64,000 nt of DNA, from the NCBI GenBank assembly GCA_014607495.2, contig CP053157.1, forward strand, positions 4,960,001-5,024,000. The letters run 5' to 3'. Below are positions 11,848 to 23,717 of this stretch, piece by piece. The notes under the pieces were generated by a model. The model saw only the letters and a list, made by a program, of their open reading frames with translations, did not search any database and was not told where the DNA came from. The DNA comes from Carposina sasakii (lineage: Eukaryota > Arthropoda > Insecta > Lepidoptera > Carposinidae). The position numbers and the translations under genes are program-made. Numbering within the stretch: position 1 is the stretch's first letter; the number at the start of each line of letters is the position of its first letter.

Positions 11848-12240
11848 TACGGTGCTGAGACGTGGTCTCTAACTGTGTGCCTCATAAAGAAGCTCAGGAT
11901 CGCACAGTGGGCAATGGAGAGAGCTATACTCGGGATCTCTCTACGTGATAGAATCAGAAATGAGGAGATCCGCAGACGTACAATGATCACTGACATAGCT
12001 CAACGGTCCAGCAAGCTAAAGTGGCAATGGGCAGGGCACATAGCTCGAACTCATGACCGATGGAGCCGGAAAGTTCTAGAGTGGATACCACGTATCGGCA
12101 AACGCAGCGGGGGGGAGCCACCCGCGAGATGGACGGACGACCTGGCCAAGGTAGCGGGCGTCGGTTGGATGCAGGCTGCTTCCGATCGGTCGGTATGGAC
12201 TAGTAGTAGACTTCCCAGGGCTGAAATGATGAGGTGTAAG
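11848..12240 (+). pseudogene. RTE-type LINE, C-terminal fragment
   Basis: The sequence matches the 3' third of the LINE at 16,720-18,575 almost base for base, from GAETWSLTVCLIKKLRIAQ through KLKWQWAGHIAR to the 3' end. A short internal deletion removes the 'ggcctatgtccaac' segment. It keeps an open frame of about 127 codons by chance but lacks the catalytic domain. Confidence 0.8.
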
Positions 12241-12259
12241 ATACTTATAGGTAGGTGAT

Positions 12260-12780
12260 TTAAAGGATACTAATTAGCCAGTTGTGCAATTGGGCATAGG
12301 CCAATAATTGATATCCTGTTCACAGAGGCTCGAGCGACAGTTACCTAATATGCAAATTTGGCCGACATCGTGTCTGGCCAGTTAGCGACCGGGCAACACT
12401 TTCTCGAAGTCACCGGTAATTACCATACAATGAACATAAATGGCTATTAACCGCAATACACGTGTTTAATTCAACTAGGGAATAAAAAACCAATCCCATT
12501 TTTTAACACCTAAAAAACCAATAAGGGATAGATATTGTATGAAGTTTTTTTCCTTGGGCAGGTAAATTCAAATTATAAAAGAACTCCTGTCACAAGCAAA
12601 GCGACCTCCATAAATTCATTTGCCTAACAAAGTTTAATGTAACACCTGCCGGTCCTTGGAGGGTGAATGTAGTCCAACCGTGACTACGGAAAGTTAGGAA
12701 CGCACGTTCCCCTGCTTGTTCGAAGTTGTTGATTCACGCACTGGTATTAATTAAAGGAAATGGTGTGTATCTACAGAATA
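12260..12780. other. Gene-free stretch
   Basis: No feature was recognised. Confidence 0.4.
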
Positions 12781-13510
12781 ACACGGCGTTTTCGTGACGT
12801 GTAGGGCTAGAACGTGTCAGTCAATCACAGGCGTACGAGTAATTAACGGTGCACTCATCCACGACGTTCGTTCAGACGTTGATACAAGCACAGCACAGGG
12901 TATTCTCAGAAACACTCGAGTCGAGTTCCGACTGGTAAGCTATTTGTGTGCAACCCTGTGCCGGCGGCGGCGCACCTCTTGTCTTGTTCCGCAAGGAACG
13001 TCTCGCTCTCGCATACATGTCAAGGTGGGGTTCAATATTCGAGGATTTGGTACGCCCCGATAATAAAACATCCGAAGAGAATAACCGACGACGTGCGTCG
13101 GCAGTATGTAAACATATCTCAATGGGTCAGACGCAGTCTCGCTCTACGGCTGGGAAAATTACAAAGTGCATTCCTTCTCGCTGATCGATCGAAGGGTGAA
13201 AATCCGTAGGGATTAATTTCACTTTCTAATCTTTCAGTCGGTGTTCCCGTTGAGTGCGATTAAGCTGTGCTTTAATGAAGCGGCCATTGAAACACGGTCA
13301 TCAAAGAGAGCGCTTCCGCGTGCGCGTGAGGCGCCTGATGCGAGATCATTGCCAGATGCCAGTGATAGATCGGCGGGGTCAACAGCCACTGCCCTTGTTT
13401 TGCGCACTAATTTATTTATTTACCCGCGCACAATAACAGAGGCACCACGCGCTTACATGTCAGGTCAAGGGAGCCGACACCGACAACGTTGCAGGAACAT
13501 TATTTAAAAC
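12781..13510 (+). promoter_or_regulatory. GC-rich island with a possible alternative first exon
   Basis: This stretch of about 700 bp is clearly richer in CpG than its flanks. It contains a consensus donor after ttccgactg (12934/12935, gtaagc). Its low-AT composition yields overlapping open frames on both strands that look like shadows rather than genes. It may be an alternative promoter with a 5' UTR exon that splices to 15,985. That would skip the upstream-exon reading frame and use the ATG at 15,994. Confidence 0.3.
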
Positions 13511-13744
13511 GTGTAACGCAACTAAGTATATATCGTTGAATGTAAATTGCATTGTAGGTATATTAGATAATTAATAATTTGTTATGTATTATTATATTAC
13601 CTACTGTCTATAAATGAGTAAGTGATATACATACCTTTGTATAATAAATGGCCATATGTACCGATACACATATAAGTTTGAAAGGATATTAAATGATACA
13701 GTTACCTAATAATAGGTACTATAATCTTATACGCTATAATTTTT

Positions 13745-14700
13745 TAAAAACGAAAAACCGACTTCCTCCTCTATGAGCCAAAATTGAGCTTACTAAAATA
13801 AAATTTTGCTAAAGGGCAAATAGGTATATCTATATTGCGTTAGGCCGTGTACGAAGTTTAGAAGACATAATATTGTCAGATTTAGATGCCAGCAAATTAT
13901 TAAATCGGCCACATGACGAAAGGGCACTGAGAGAAATGACTAGGCTTCGAAATTTTACGTCTGACAATATAAGCAACATATAATTATACTCCTTCTTCCT
14001 GCCCTGTTCCCAATCTTTTGGGGTCAGTGCAATATGTGGGTACTCTTCTTTCATTCATCCCTATTATCCGTCATCTCCTTACTCTCACTCATGTCTACCT
14101 CTTCCTCTATAACGATCTTACTTCGGACATGGTTTAACGCAACATATAATTACACGACTTAACACAATTATCTTCATCTTCATGAGCCCATTTGCAGTCC
14201 ACTACTGGACGTAGGCCTCCCCCTGCCATAGGGGGATTTTGTTACTAAAAAGTTCCACTATCTGTTCTTGGGCGGCTCCATCATCAGACCCTCTTTTCCT
14301 GTGTGTAGCTGACCAAAATTCTGTATAACAATCTAAAAACTGACTACTCGTGCCTATAATATTTGAGGATATCCCTAGATTCCTTAGGGATTCCATCATC
14401 AGATGTTATGTTTTATATGGAGGTGATCAAAACGCTCAGTAAAAGTATAAAAACAGACTACATGTGCCTACAATATTTGAGGATTGCCCTCGATTTCTCC
14501 AAGATCCCATCATCAGATCCTGATGTGTGAATATGGGACCAACTTGGAAGTATACCATGACCAACTATAAAAAAATTGAAATCGGTTCATAAATGAAATG
14601 ACGGAGTTCTGAGGTAACACACATAAAAAAATAATTTAAAAAAAAACATACAGACGAATTGATAACCTCTCTTTTTTGAAGTCGGTTAATAACAAAATAG
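13745..14700. repeat. Composite of dispersed lepidopteran repeats
   Basis: The ends are inverted copies of an 'aaccgacttc' motif (about 13,756 and, inverted, 14,680), a short repeat family I know to be common in Lepidoptera. Inside, 14,180-14,235 matches the 3' end of RTE-type LINEs in reverse orientation. Two degenerate direct repeats containing 'tatttgaggat' and 'ccatcatcagat' occupy 14,250-14,520. No coding capacity. Confidence 0.5.
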
Positions 14701-15984
14701 CTTAGAATAAGGAAGCTCTAGCAATTGAATTCGCTTTGTGCAAAATTTTTACTCGAGGTATAATGACGGCCGATTCAGTAACACAGTTTTCAGTTTCGCA
14801 TAAAGGCTGTTATGACTTACAGCAAGGCTATGTGACAATCCTTGTTTATTTAGAAATTCGTTTGAGTGGGTTTGATTGTGCAAAAACATTCGCATCGGGC
14901 TTCGTAACGTCCACAACTCTATCTGCCAAATATTGTAACGTATAATTTCGTCTTTCACTTTCACGGTTTATATTACAAGCACGTGTTTAAATATAACAAA
15001 CAAGAAACACAAACATCCGATTAATGGATAATGACATTACTATTAACATTCCATCTCTGAGTACCTCCAGTCGTTTGTCGAATTAAATTCCTTAATTTGA
15101 CAGTAGCACGATGGTGTTTGACCAAGTTGACATTCATCTCTATTATAGGATCAATGTGGGATGCTATATACTTATATGTAATTTAATGCGTAATAAAAGT
15201 GAAGGCGTCGTCGTCAGAATCATCTGATGACCAGCTTTCACTTTTCGAATGACAAAAGGCATCAAGTCTCAAGGTCGTTCTTTGGTATTTAGATCATTAA
15301 GCCCTTTAGTTAGTCTCTCCATAATGGGATTAATCAAAGCGCACTTTCGTTTGACGTTTTATTTCGTCACAATTATTGGGTCAGTGCCTATTCATTATTT
15401 AATTTCAATCTATTATGTAAAGAAATCAAAGGCTTGTAATGAACTCTTGAATGGGTATTGGTTTTAATGCAATTAAAGTAACAAGTGGTAGGAATGACAA
15501 GTTCGCTGGGTTGATGTAGATATAGGTATAGTTGCAATAATGGATGAGGTCAAACCTTGATCCAGTTGACAGCACAACAAAGCAGTTTCTTTCTAGATCC
15601 CTGAACAATCGGGCGGAGACGTTTTCCTTGAATGCAATAGACGGGCTTTCTCAACAGAACACCTTCCGTTTATAATTTACAATATTGAAAAAAACTACTT
15701 ACATAACTCACGTACGATGTATGATTTCATACAAATGTATATGAGATCTGGGACTGAATCTACTGATCTACTGGATTAAATTATAGGTACATATAGACAC
15801 GGAAATGGGGAGATATGAAATGTAAATGATCAGTATCAAGTTGCTAGCTTTTCGCGGAGAATGCCCGAGTTCCTTAGTCGACTCTTACGACATACATGAA
15901 GGAGATGCAGCGAATGTATTCTAGTGAAGCCATGTATCAGTACAGGACTAAAGACGTAGAGTAATTTTTTTTTCCGTGTTTCAG
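14700..15984. other. Gene-free stretch ending at a splice acceptor
   Basis: The only recognised content is the dispersed repeat at 15,845-15,945 (copy 2 of the family at 3690), which ends about 40 bp upstream of the acceptor tttcag at 15,984. The remainder has only chance frames. Confidence 0.4.
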
Positions 15985-18900
15985 GTATCTGCAATGTGGT
16001 ACGTGTGGAGCACGTTATTGCTAGTGTCGTGTGCGCTAGCATCGGAGGCGGCTTCAGTGCGGGGAACAGACTTACCTCCGCAGGGATCCATAGCGCTCAC
16101 GCAGAAAACAGAAGCAACTCGAGGGTCAGAATCACCCCAGGCTACAGAAGCAACGGAAGCACCAACTCCATTGGCTGTTGCCACCACCCGTGCCCCTGCC
16201 CGCACTCTCGATAGAAAAGCGGACGAGCTCGCGTGGAGATCTTGGCTTCAAAGCCCTGAAAGTGGAAACCAGAATGCACCACCGAGGCGTATTACGACTA
16301 AATCACTATTTATCACACCACTTATCTGCCCGAAAGGACAACGGCTTGATCGAAATGGTTGCGTTCAGGTAAATATTACTTTAAGTACATACCTACTTTA
16401 TCATTATTGTATAGTAGGCTTTTCACGCATAAAAAAATTAGAATTTATACGACTTATTACAAAAATAAAATGTATTTAACTATATAGACAAGGCTGTGGG
16501 GTAACCATAATTTCGGCAATGTATTTGAAAAAAAAAACACTATTAATTTTTTTTTCGAGTGATAAGTACTCACTAATACATAACCCTGACAACATAAATG
16601 AGAAATGCGAGGGATCTATTTACCTATATAGGTATGTATGGTACCAAATACTGAAATCCTTAAGCCTGTATCGCTATGTTTTTCGTCAGATCATGATTAA
16701 ACGTATGTAATATCAATATGGCGGAATATCATGGCGGAAAGGCGCGCAATGTCTCTGCAGTCCTCTGATGACGCTGAAACATATCGGCAGCTCAATAGAC
16801 GTATCTCCAAGTCTCTGCGACACGACATCCGCAGCTATAATACTCGCTGCATTAAGGAGACAATAGAGCGAAACCAAGGCTCCGGTGTTCGCAAGAGAAT
16901 TATCTATTGGGCAGAGCCAGTTGACGAAGCTGAAGACAGAGGACGGCAGTGTAGCGTCTACCGTACCAGAGGTGCTAAGGGAGATTGAGAGGTTCTATGG
17001 ACAGATATATACCTCGGTCGCTAATCCTGTTAGATTAGGCAAAGACCCAAGAGCCAAGCTCACCCGACACTATACTGAAGACATCCCGGATATCAGCCTG
17101 TACGAGATTAGGACTGCCCTTAAACAACTCAAAAACAACAAAGCGCCGGGAGACGATGGAATTACATCAGAGCTTCTAAGAGCGGGTGGAACTCCGGTAC
17201 TGAAGGTCCTCCAGAGACTCTTCAATTCCGTCCTGCTCGAAGGCGTCACCCCGGAAGCATGGAGCAGAAGTGTGGTGGTGCTGTTCTTTAAAAAAGGCGA
17301 TAAAGCCTTGCTATAGACCCATCTCGCTTCTGAGCCATGTCTACAAGTTGTTTTCAAGGGTAATCACGAATCGTCTTGCTCGCAGGTTTGATGACTTCCA
17401 GCCTCTCGAACAAGCCGGTTTCCGAAAAGGGTTTAGTACCATTGACCATATCCACACGCTACGGCAGATTATACAAAAAACGGAAGAGTATAATCGGCCA
17501 CTAATGAGAAGGCCTTTGATTCGATCGAGACATGGGCAGTGCTGCAGTCTCTCCAGCGGTGCCATATTGACCATCGATATATCGAAGTGCTGAAGTGTTT
17601 ATACAGCAACGCCACCATGTCGGTACGAGTACAGGAGCGGAGCACTGTGCCGATTTCATTGCAGAGGGCAGTGAGACAAGGAGATGTTATTTCTCCGAAG
17701 CTCTTCACCAATGCAGTGGAAGACGCCTTTAAGCTTCTCGAATGGAAAGGACTCGGCATCAATATCAATGGCGAATACATCACTCACCTTCGGTTCGCAG
17801 ACGACATCGTGGTCATGGCAAAATTGATCTAAGCACAATGCTCGATGGCCTCAATCGAGTCTCCCAACAGGTGGGCCTGAAGATGAACATGGACAAGACG
17901 AAGATCATGTCGAACGTCCATGTGCCGCCCACTCCTGTACTGGTTGGGAGCTCGATGCTCGAAGTTGTTGACGAGTATGTTTACCTGGGACAGACGGTCA
18001 AACTAGGTCGGTCCAACTTTGAGAAGGAGGTAAATCGGCGAATCCAACTCGGCTGGGCAGCGTTCGGGAAACTACGAAGCTTATTTGTGTCCAAGATACC
18101 CCAGTCCTTAAAGACGAAGGTATTCAACCAGTGCGTGCTGCCGGTGATGACCTACGGTGCCGAGACGTGGTCTCTAACTATGTGCCTCATAAAGAAGCTC
18201 AGGATCGCACAGCGAGCGATGGAGAGAGTTATGCTTGGGATCTCTCTGCGTGATCGAATCAGTAATGAGGAGATCCGCAGACGTAGAAAGATCACCGACA
18301 TAGCTCAACGGTCAAGCAAGCTGAAGTGGCAATGGGCAGGGCACATAGCTCGAAGAACTGATGGCCGATGGAGTCGGAAAGTTCTAGAGTGAATACCACG
18401 TATCGGCAAGCGCAGCGTGGGAAGGCCACCCGCGAGGTGGGCGGACGACCTGGCCAAGGTCGCGGGCGTCGGTTGGATGCAGGCAGCTTCCGACCGGTCG
18501 GAGTGGAGGTTGTTGGGGGAGGCCTATGTCCAACAGTGGACTTCTCAGGGCTGTAAATGATGAATGATGATGATGAATATCAATATAACATTTCGGAAAC
18601 TTATACCTTCTCCGTAACTTGAAATTAGTCAGTCATTCATAGTTTTTGGATATTAACTTCAATAACTATTAAGATAGATAGTTAGGTATATTTTAAATTT
18701 TGTGGATGTACCTAATACATAAAATAATATATGTCTCAATCTATTAAATATCATATAATATCGACAGATAAATAGGTCCGGTCCGATTTGGGTTTTAAGC
18801 GAGTCAAAAGTAGCTTAAAATAGTTAAAGTAAATATGCACTAGGCGCTACTTTCTTTGAAATCGGTGCATTTTTTTATTCAATTTCAGTCTGAATGTCCT

Positions 18901-20561
18901 ACACATAAAAGTTAAATTAGAATTTGCACGGTAATTAGAAATTTTCTAGTATATTTCATGTGTGCTCAAATCCCGGGACCAATCCCGGGATCCCGGGATT
19001 GACTTTACTCAATCCCGAAATCCCGGGATTGGAAATAGTGGCCGGGATTGTATTCTCTAGAAGCACCGCATCAGCACTGGAAAAATAATAACACTTAAGT
19101 AAAATAAACTTTCAATTCTAGGTGCTGACTGTAGACAAAGGCGTACATGAAAGCCTTCTTCTCGAGCAATTGAACACGTTGTTCACATCGGCTCCTTCTG
19201 GAGACATACAGTACGACTATGGTGAAGAAGAGACGGGGCCCCTGCAGCTATCTATACCGATAGGGCTGGACCCACAAGCCTCACCATTACAGGCTCAAGA
19301 GCCAAATTCACAGGTATCTACCAATTACTCGTTTTTGAACAAGATGAACATGTAGATGAACAATCAGTTTAAGAACTAATTGAAATTTTCTCATTGCTTT
19401 CAGGCTGACTACACATTCATCAATAAAAAGGGCAACAAGACTCCAGAATCTGACATAAGCATTGAGGCTGAATTAGAACTATTAAAACTTCAAAATTCTA
19501 ACAACCACTCAAGCGAAGCTATATCTTCCGAGACTACAAATATACTCAGCCATAATGTATTGAACAATCAACTTCCTTCCCATGAAAAACCTAAACGCGA
19601 CAGCGTTGTTCGAAATAACACTGAACCAGATTCGTCAAATATCAGCGATGAAGGACAAAAAGAAATGGTATTCGGTCAAGTTAATATTGATCCCATACTT
19701 TACCAACTTGGAAGTGAAGAAGATATCACAGTAAATGATACTGAAATAGAAAAAACAACCGAGGTAGTGGACGTTCAAAGTGACATCTCTGATAAAATTA
19801 ACACACATATTGCAAGTAATCATTCATCTAAACCAAACCTGCCCAGTGAAAATAAAAGTAAAGACCCACTTGAAATACATCCTGTCTCTAAAGAGGTGTT
19901 GAAAAAAGATGATCAATTCAAACTTAATCCAGAAAATGATTACTCAGATATAGGTGAAGCGATCAAACTTATAAGCAGATTTGCAGAAGTTACTACAGAC
20001 GATAACTTTGGCAAGGACCAAAAGAAATATGCATCGACAGAGGAAAATGTATTGGGCACACGAACGAAACTCCAACACCGCCGCAATAAGCCAAAACCCC
20101 AGGTAGCAGCAAAAGAACCTTCCGCCTATGATCAATTCCAACCAAATGCGTATAACCTAAATGTTCCAACCCATAATTTTTATCCGAAACATCAGGTCTA
20201 CTTTAGATATCCTTGGCAAGGTCAGAACTCCCAAACTCCTCCACCTGACTATCCATTTCGACATCTACAAGATTATTGGCATGGCAGGACGCGCATTGGT
20301 GGAGTATACAATACCGTTCACGAAAATCCTAGACGACATCATCATTCTTATCCACATAACAGCATGCATCCAAACGGCTACCAGTATGCAGGTCCTTACC
20401 CGGATATTCGCGAAGCATACCCGGGTCAGATACAAGGGTACCTGCACAGAGTGGCGCAGCATCACGCAAACCCCATGCGGTCTCGTTCCACCGACAGAGA
20501 CCTGTACAACCTGCTGGGCTTGAGGCACTGGTTCAGCAGTGGAGGTACTTCGAAAAGATAG
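15985..20561 (+). CDS. Secreted low-complexity protein, tentatively Folded-gastrulation-like
   Basis: The coding exons are 15,994-16,368, 19,122-19,313 and 19,404-20,561, all phase 0, giving 574 residues from the ATG at 15,994. The first exon begins at 15,985. Residues 1-20 form a signal peptide (MWYVWSTLLLVSCALASEA). After a Ser/Thr/Pro-rich linker comes a compact block: ELAWRSWLQ, PPRRITTKSLFI, ICPKGQRLDRNGCVQV, then LLLEQLNTLF. The rest is acidic and polar, then His/Tyr/Pro/Asn-rich, with no other domain. The block has the look of the insect Folded gastrulation N-terminal domain (a secreted ligand of epithelial morphogenesis), but I am unsure of that family match. A possible N-terminal extension from exons 2767-2785 and 9674-9744 would make it 607 residues. 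A candidate poly(A) signal lies at 21,898. Confidence 0.75.
16720..18575 (+). mobile_element. RTE-type LINE, 5'-truncated, inside an intron
   Basis: The insertion is bounded by an 11-bp direct repeat, aatatcaatat (16,709-16,719 and 18,576-18,586), and ends in a (TGA)n-like tail. Both are typical of RTE-type elements. Reverse-transcriptase motifs run in order: NNKAPGDDGITSELL, YRPISLLSHVYKLFSR, EQAGFRKG, then RQGDVISPKLF and HLRFADDIVV with the catalytic FADD. The C-terminal region with YGAETWSL follows. The frame is broken near 17,310, 17,500, 17,830 and by a stop at 18,390. The endonuclease domain is missing, so it cannot move by itself. Confidence 0.9.
18961..19045. repeat. Cluster of CCCGGG-centred palindromes
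   Basis: Five or six copies of 'aatcccggga' or its inverse lie within 85 bp in both orientations, so the strand can fold into several alternative hairpins. It sits about 75 bp upstream of the acceptor of the second coding exon of the secreted-protein gene. It is probably a remnant of palindromic transposon ends. Confidence 0.6.
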
Positions 20562-22380
20562 CTATATTTCCCATCATTAGATAATTCGATGTTACCCGAC
20601 GACGTATAATGAAAGCTATAGGGAAATTTATATTACCTACGCTATTTTTAGATCAAAATATGTATCCACGCCTTTACGCAACCTGTTGCTAACAAATGCT
20701 GTCTTTTTCGATATTTTTGTCCATAGCTTTCAATATATTAGCCTACTCGTATTTATTGCAAAGCCAAATATTACAGTCATAGGTACCTAAGTTAACTTTG
20801 TTAGTTTTTTTTTTAAGTTTTGTAAATAATTGTAGGTACTGTATTAACATTATTTAAGTGGTCATTTGCTGCTGGGAGTTATTTAATAGTATTATTGTTG
20901 TTTTATATTATGTTAAATGTAAATTTGTTTTATAACTAATAATTTATGTCTATTCGATGTATATTTTCGTTGTCTGTCTAAATGTTTGATATAAGTAAAT
21001 GAATACTATGGAAATATTTTACGAAGGCACAGGCTTGCCTCTTGCCCTATATACTTAGGTATTTACGAAGTATAGTAGCTACTAATGATTAAAATAAGTC
21101 TGAGAACTATTTTTATTTTATGTTTTTGTTCGTAATTGTAGAAAATTTTAGTTATTGTATGTATTTACTTACTTATTAGATGTGTAATATCAGTGAAATG
21201 CAACATCGGACTCTTAAAAACCCACCTTCTGTAGGTACCTACCTAGCTACATCTGTCCAATAATTTGCTGTTTAGTAGTTAGGTACATATGGTGGAAAAA
21301 TTAAAACGTATGTACGTTAATTAATAAAATTAGTTTGTTTGAACCTACTACTAACTCAAAAATAATTGAACTGTACCTACTTATTCCTTTGTCAATATGT
21401 ATATTCAATTTGTAACTGCACAATTTCAAATTACTTGCCTTATCGGGTCACTTTCGATCAACAAGTTGTGCATTGTTGGTGGAAGCATGGAACGGTGGAT
21501 GTATCGAACTTACAGAAACAATAGGGAATATCGAGAACTTGGCGCAAAATAGAAAGTTTCAACACAATTTCATGCGACCGTCTTTTAGCTTTATGAGCAA
21601 GCGTTTTACAATATGTACGTTGGTAACACATGTATATGAACCCTGAGTGCTTAGAAACAATGTCACATATTTTGGTTTTGGCATCGACGAACCTCTATCG
21701 ATTCGATCGAGAAATTTTAACTGTTACTTTGTCTAAGACCCTGACCATGTAATAGACCTTTATTTACGGATACATTGCTGTTGGTATGCATGCACAAACG
21801 AACTAAATAATACCTACCTATGTATTATTTGTACCGAACTATACACATTAACGATCCCACCAAAGTTTAGTATAAGATTAGTTTTATTTAGATTATAAAT
21901 AAATATATAAATTACAAATTCAAGAATAACTAATAGGTTGTAGGCATATCCGAAGTATTTTTCTAACTAATCCATATAGGTAATTTTTTCCTAAATACAG
22001 TAAACTAACTTTTTCACTTAGAAAACTATCTATTTTTCTGGCAATGAGATTGGCTATTTTTTCAATGCAATGTATTATGTACTGTACCTACTTAGAATAA
22101 TTCCATAAAGTTCAAAAGTGAATCTGTAGTCGTTTTGTCGTATTTCATCGTCATCCGAGGATTCAACATGTACTTACCAGAAAGACCTGCAGCCTCAGAC
22201 TAACTCCACTGGTTTATCACGTCACGTCGTCGTTTGACATTAGAGAGAACGTAATCCATCGCTTTATTAGGTATCTAAAAATTGTGGTTACTAATAAAAC
22301 CAGCAATGGATTGTAAATTGTCGTAAATCGATACATAGCTGGTTGATTCAGCTAGCGGTGAGTCACAAAGTTCCTTTTCC
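20562..22380 (+). other. 3' untranslated and intergenic sequence
   Basis: AT-rich, with no credible coding frame. AATAAA at 21,898-21,903 could end the secreted-protein transcript, but several earlier AT-rich candidates exist and I cannot choose. Confidence 0.4.
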
Positions 22381-22388
22381 AAGCAGTA

Positions 22389-22517
22389 GGTCTATATGGA
22401 CCGCATAAATTTAGTGTCGAAAAAAACCAACTATTTTCGAGTTTTACGATTTCCAAAAAAGTGCTTTTTAGTGGTAAATATAATGGGCACTCTGATTTAT
22501 GCGGCCATATAGACCCC
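22389..22517. repeat. Short palindromic MITE
   Basis: The ends 'ggtctatatggaccgcata' and 'tatgcggccatatagaccc' are inverted copies, with about 85 bp between them. The interior is also partly self-complementary ('aaaaaagtgctttttag'). No coding capacity. Confidence 0.6.
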
Positions 22518-23717
22518 CGATATGCTCGGAACATTTTTTTATTGGAAATTAATCGATATTGTAATCATGTATACCAATGTGGAAATATGGCATAATAATA
22601 TCCAGTGATAATCATTAACTTTATATGTTACCAATCTTCAATTTTTAAGTCTCGGCATAGTGATTTAGCTAAACAAAACCAATTATTCATGGCTACCTAA
22701 GCAATAGAAAATATCTAAACTACGACCGCCATATATTTTCTGAATTTCTTGTGAAATCAGCTAAAATAAATTAAAAATTTAAGCAAAACAAAATAGCTGA
22801 ACCAGTGGACCAGTGGGTACATTGTGTGGGTATTTCTTGCCTTCTTTGCTTGGTAACATATTACTTGTATTACAAAATCTCTGATGTTATTAAAAGTACT
22901 GTATAAAATAGCATAATTAATAAATGTATCATTATAATAAGAGTTCAAAGGATTATAGAATGTCTTTAAATAAATTTCACAATTTATAAATCTGTCAATA
23001 CCAGTATTCTATTGTAAATATGAATGTGTTATTATTATTAATTAAAACTTGAAATCGAAATCAAATACTGCAGTTTAATTTCTTAATAAAAAAAACATGA
23101 TAGATACCTCTGTAAAATGTTTTATTGAAAAACAATAAGTATTTATTTAATAACATTGTCTGAATGGGTGTTGTTTAATATTTTATTTCAATATAACTTG
23201 TTCAAGTAGATGGCTGCACTTGCACATACTTCAATTTATGAAATCAAAGGTAACTTGTGAAGTGAAGTAAATGTTATCTATAGGTTGATACTCAGTATAC
23301 AATTCAGTAGCAATATTGTAATAGCAAAAAATGTCACTTACATGCAAGTAATTTGTACAAAATATCACAATAACTAGAATACTTAACTCTATTGTATATA
23401 TACAAAACCCACAACATAAATAGGAAAAAAATGAACATGTTTAAGACAAAACTAAGAGTATTTTGCTTTAAACTAGAACACTAAGCTAAAACTTAACATT
23501 CTTTGTGTCTAACATTAGTATGGAAGCATATGCAAGGGCAGGCATATCATTTGTAAGATGTTTTTGAGTTGTAATAATGCTTTAAAAGAAAAGCCTCATT
23601 GCTGATGGTGGAACTTGAGTTGATGCTCAGTCTGGAGAGACTAACTGAAGTTAGACTTAAGAACAAGTAAGTACTATGAGACACAGACATGAGACTTTCA
23701 TGCTTTGAGCAAGAATT
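22518..23717. other. AT-rich intergenic sequence and GID4 3' UTR
   Basis: There is no supported gene. The 3' UTR of the minus-strand GID4 gene occupies the right part. TTTATT near 23,120 reads AATAAA on the minus strand and could be its poly(A) signal. Confidence 0.4.

Noticed and set aside
12794..13510. Several overlapping frames of 60-90 codons in the GC-rich island
   Set aside because: They start with non-ATG codons or overlap on both strands, with no domain. Kept only as a possible promoter or first exon.
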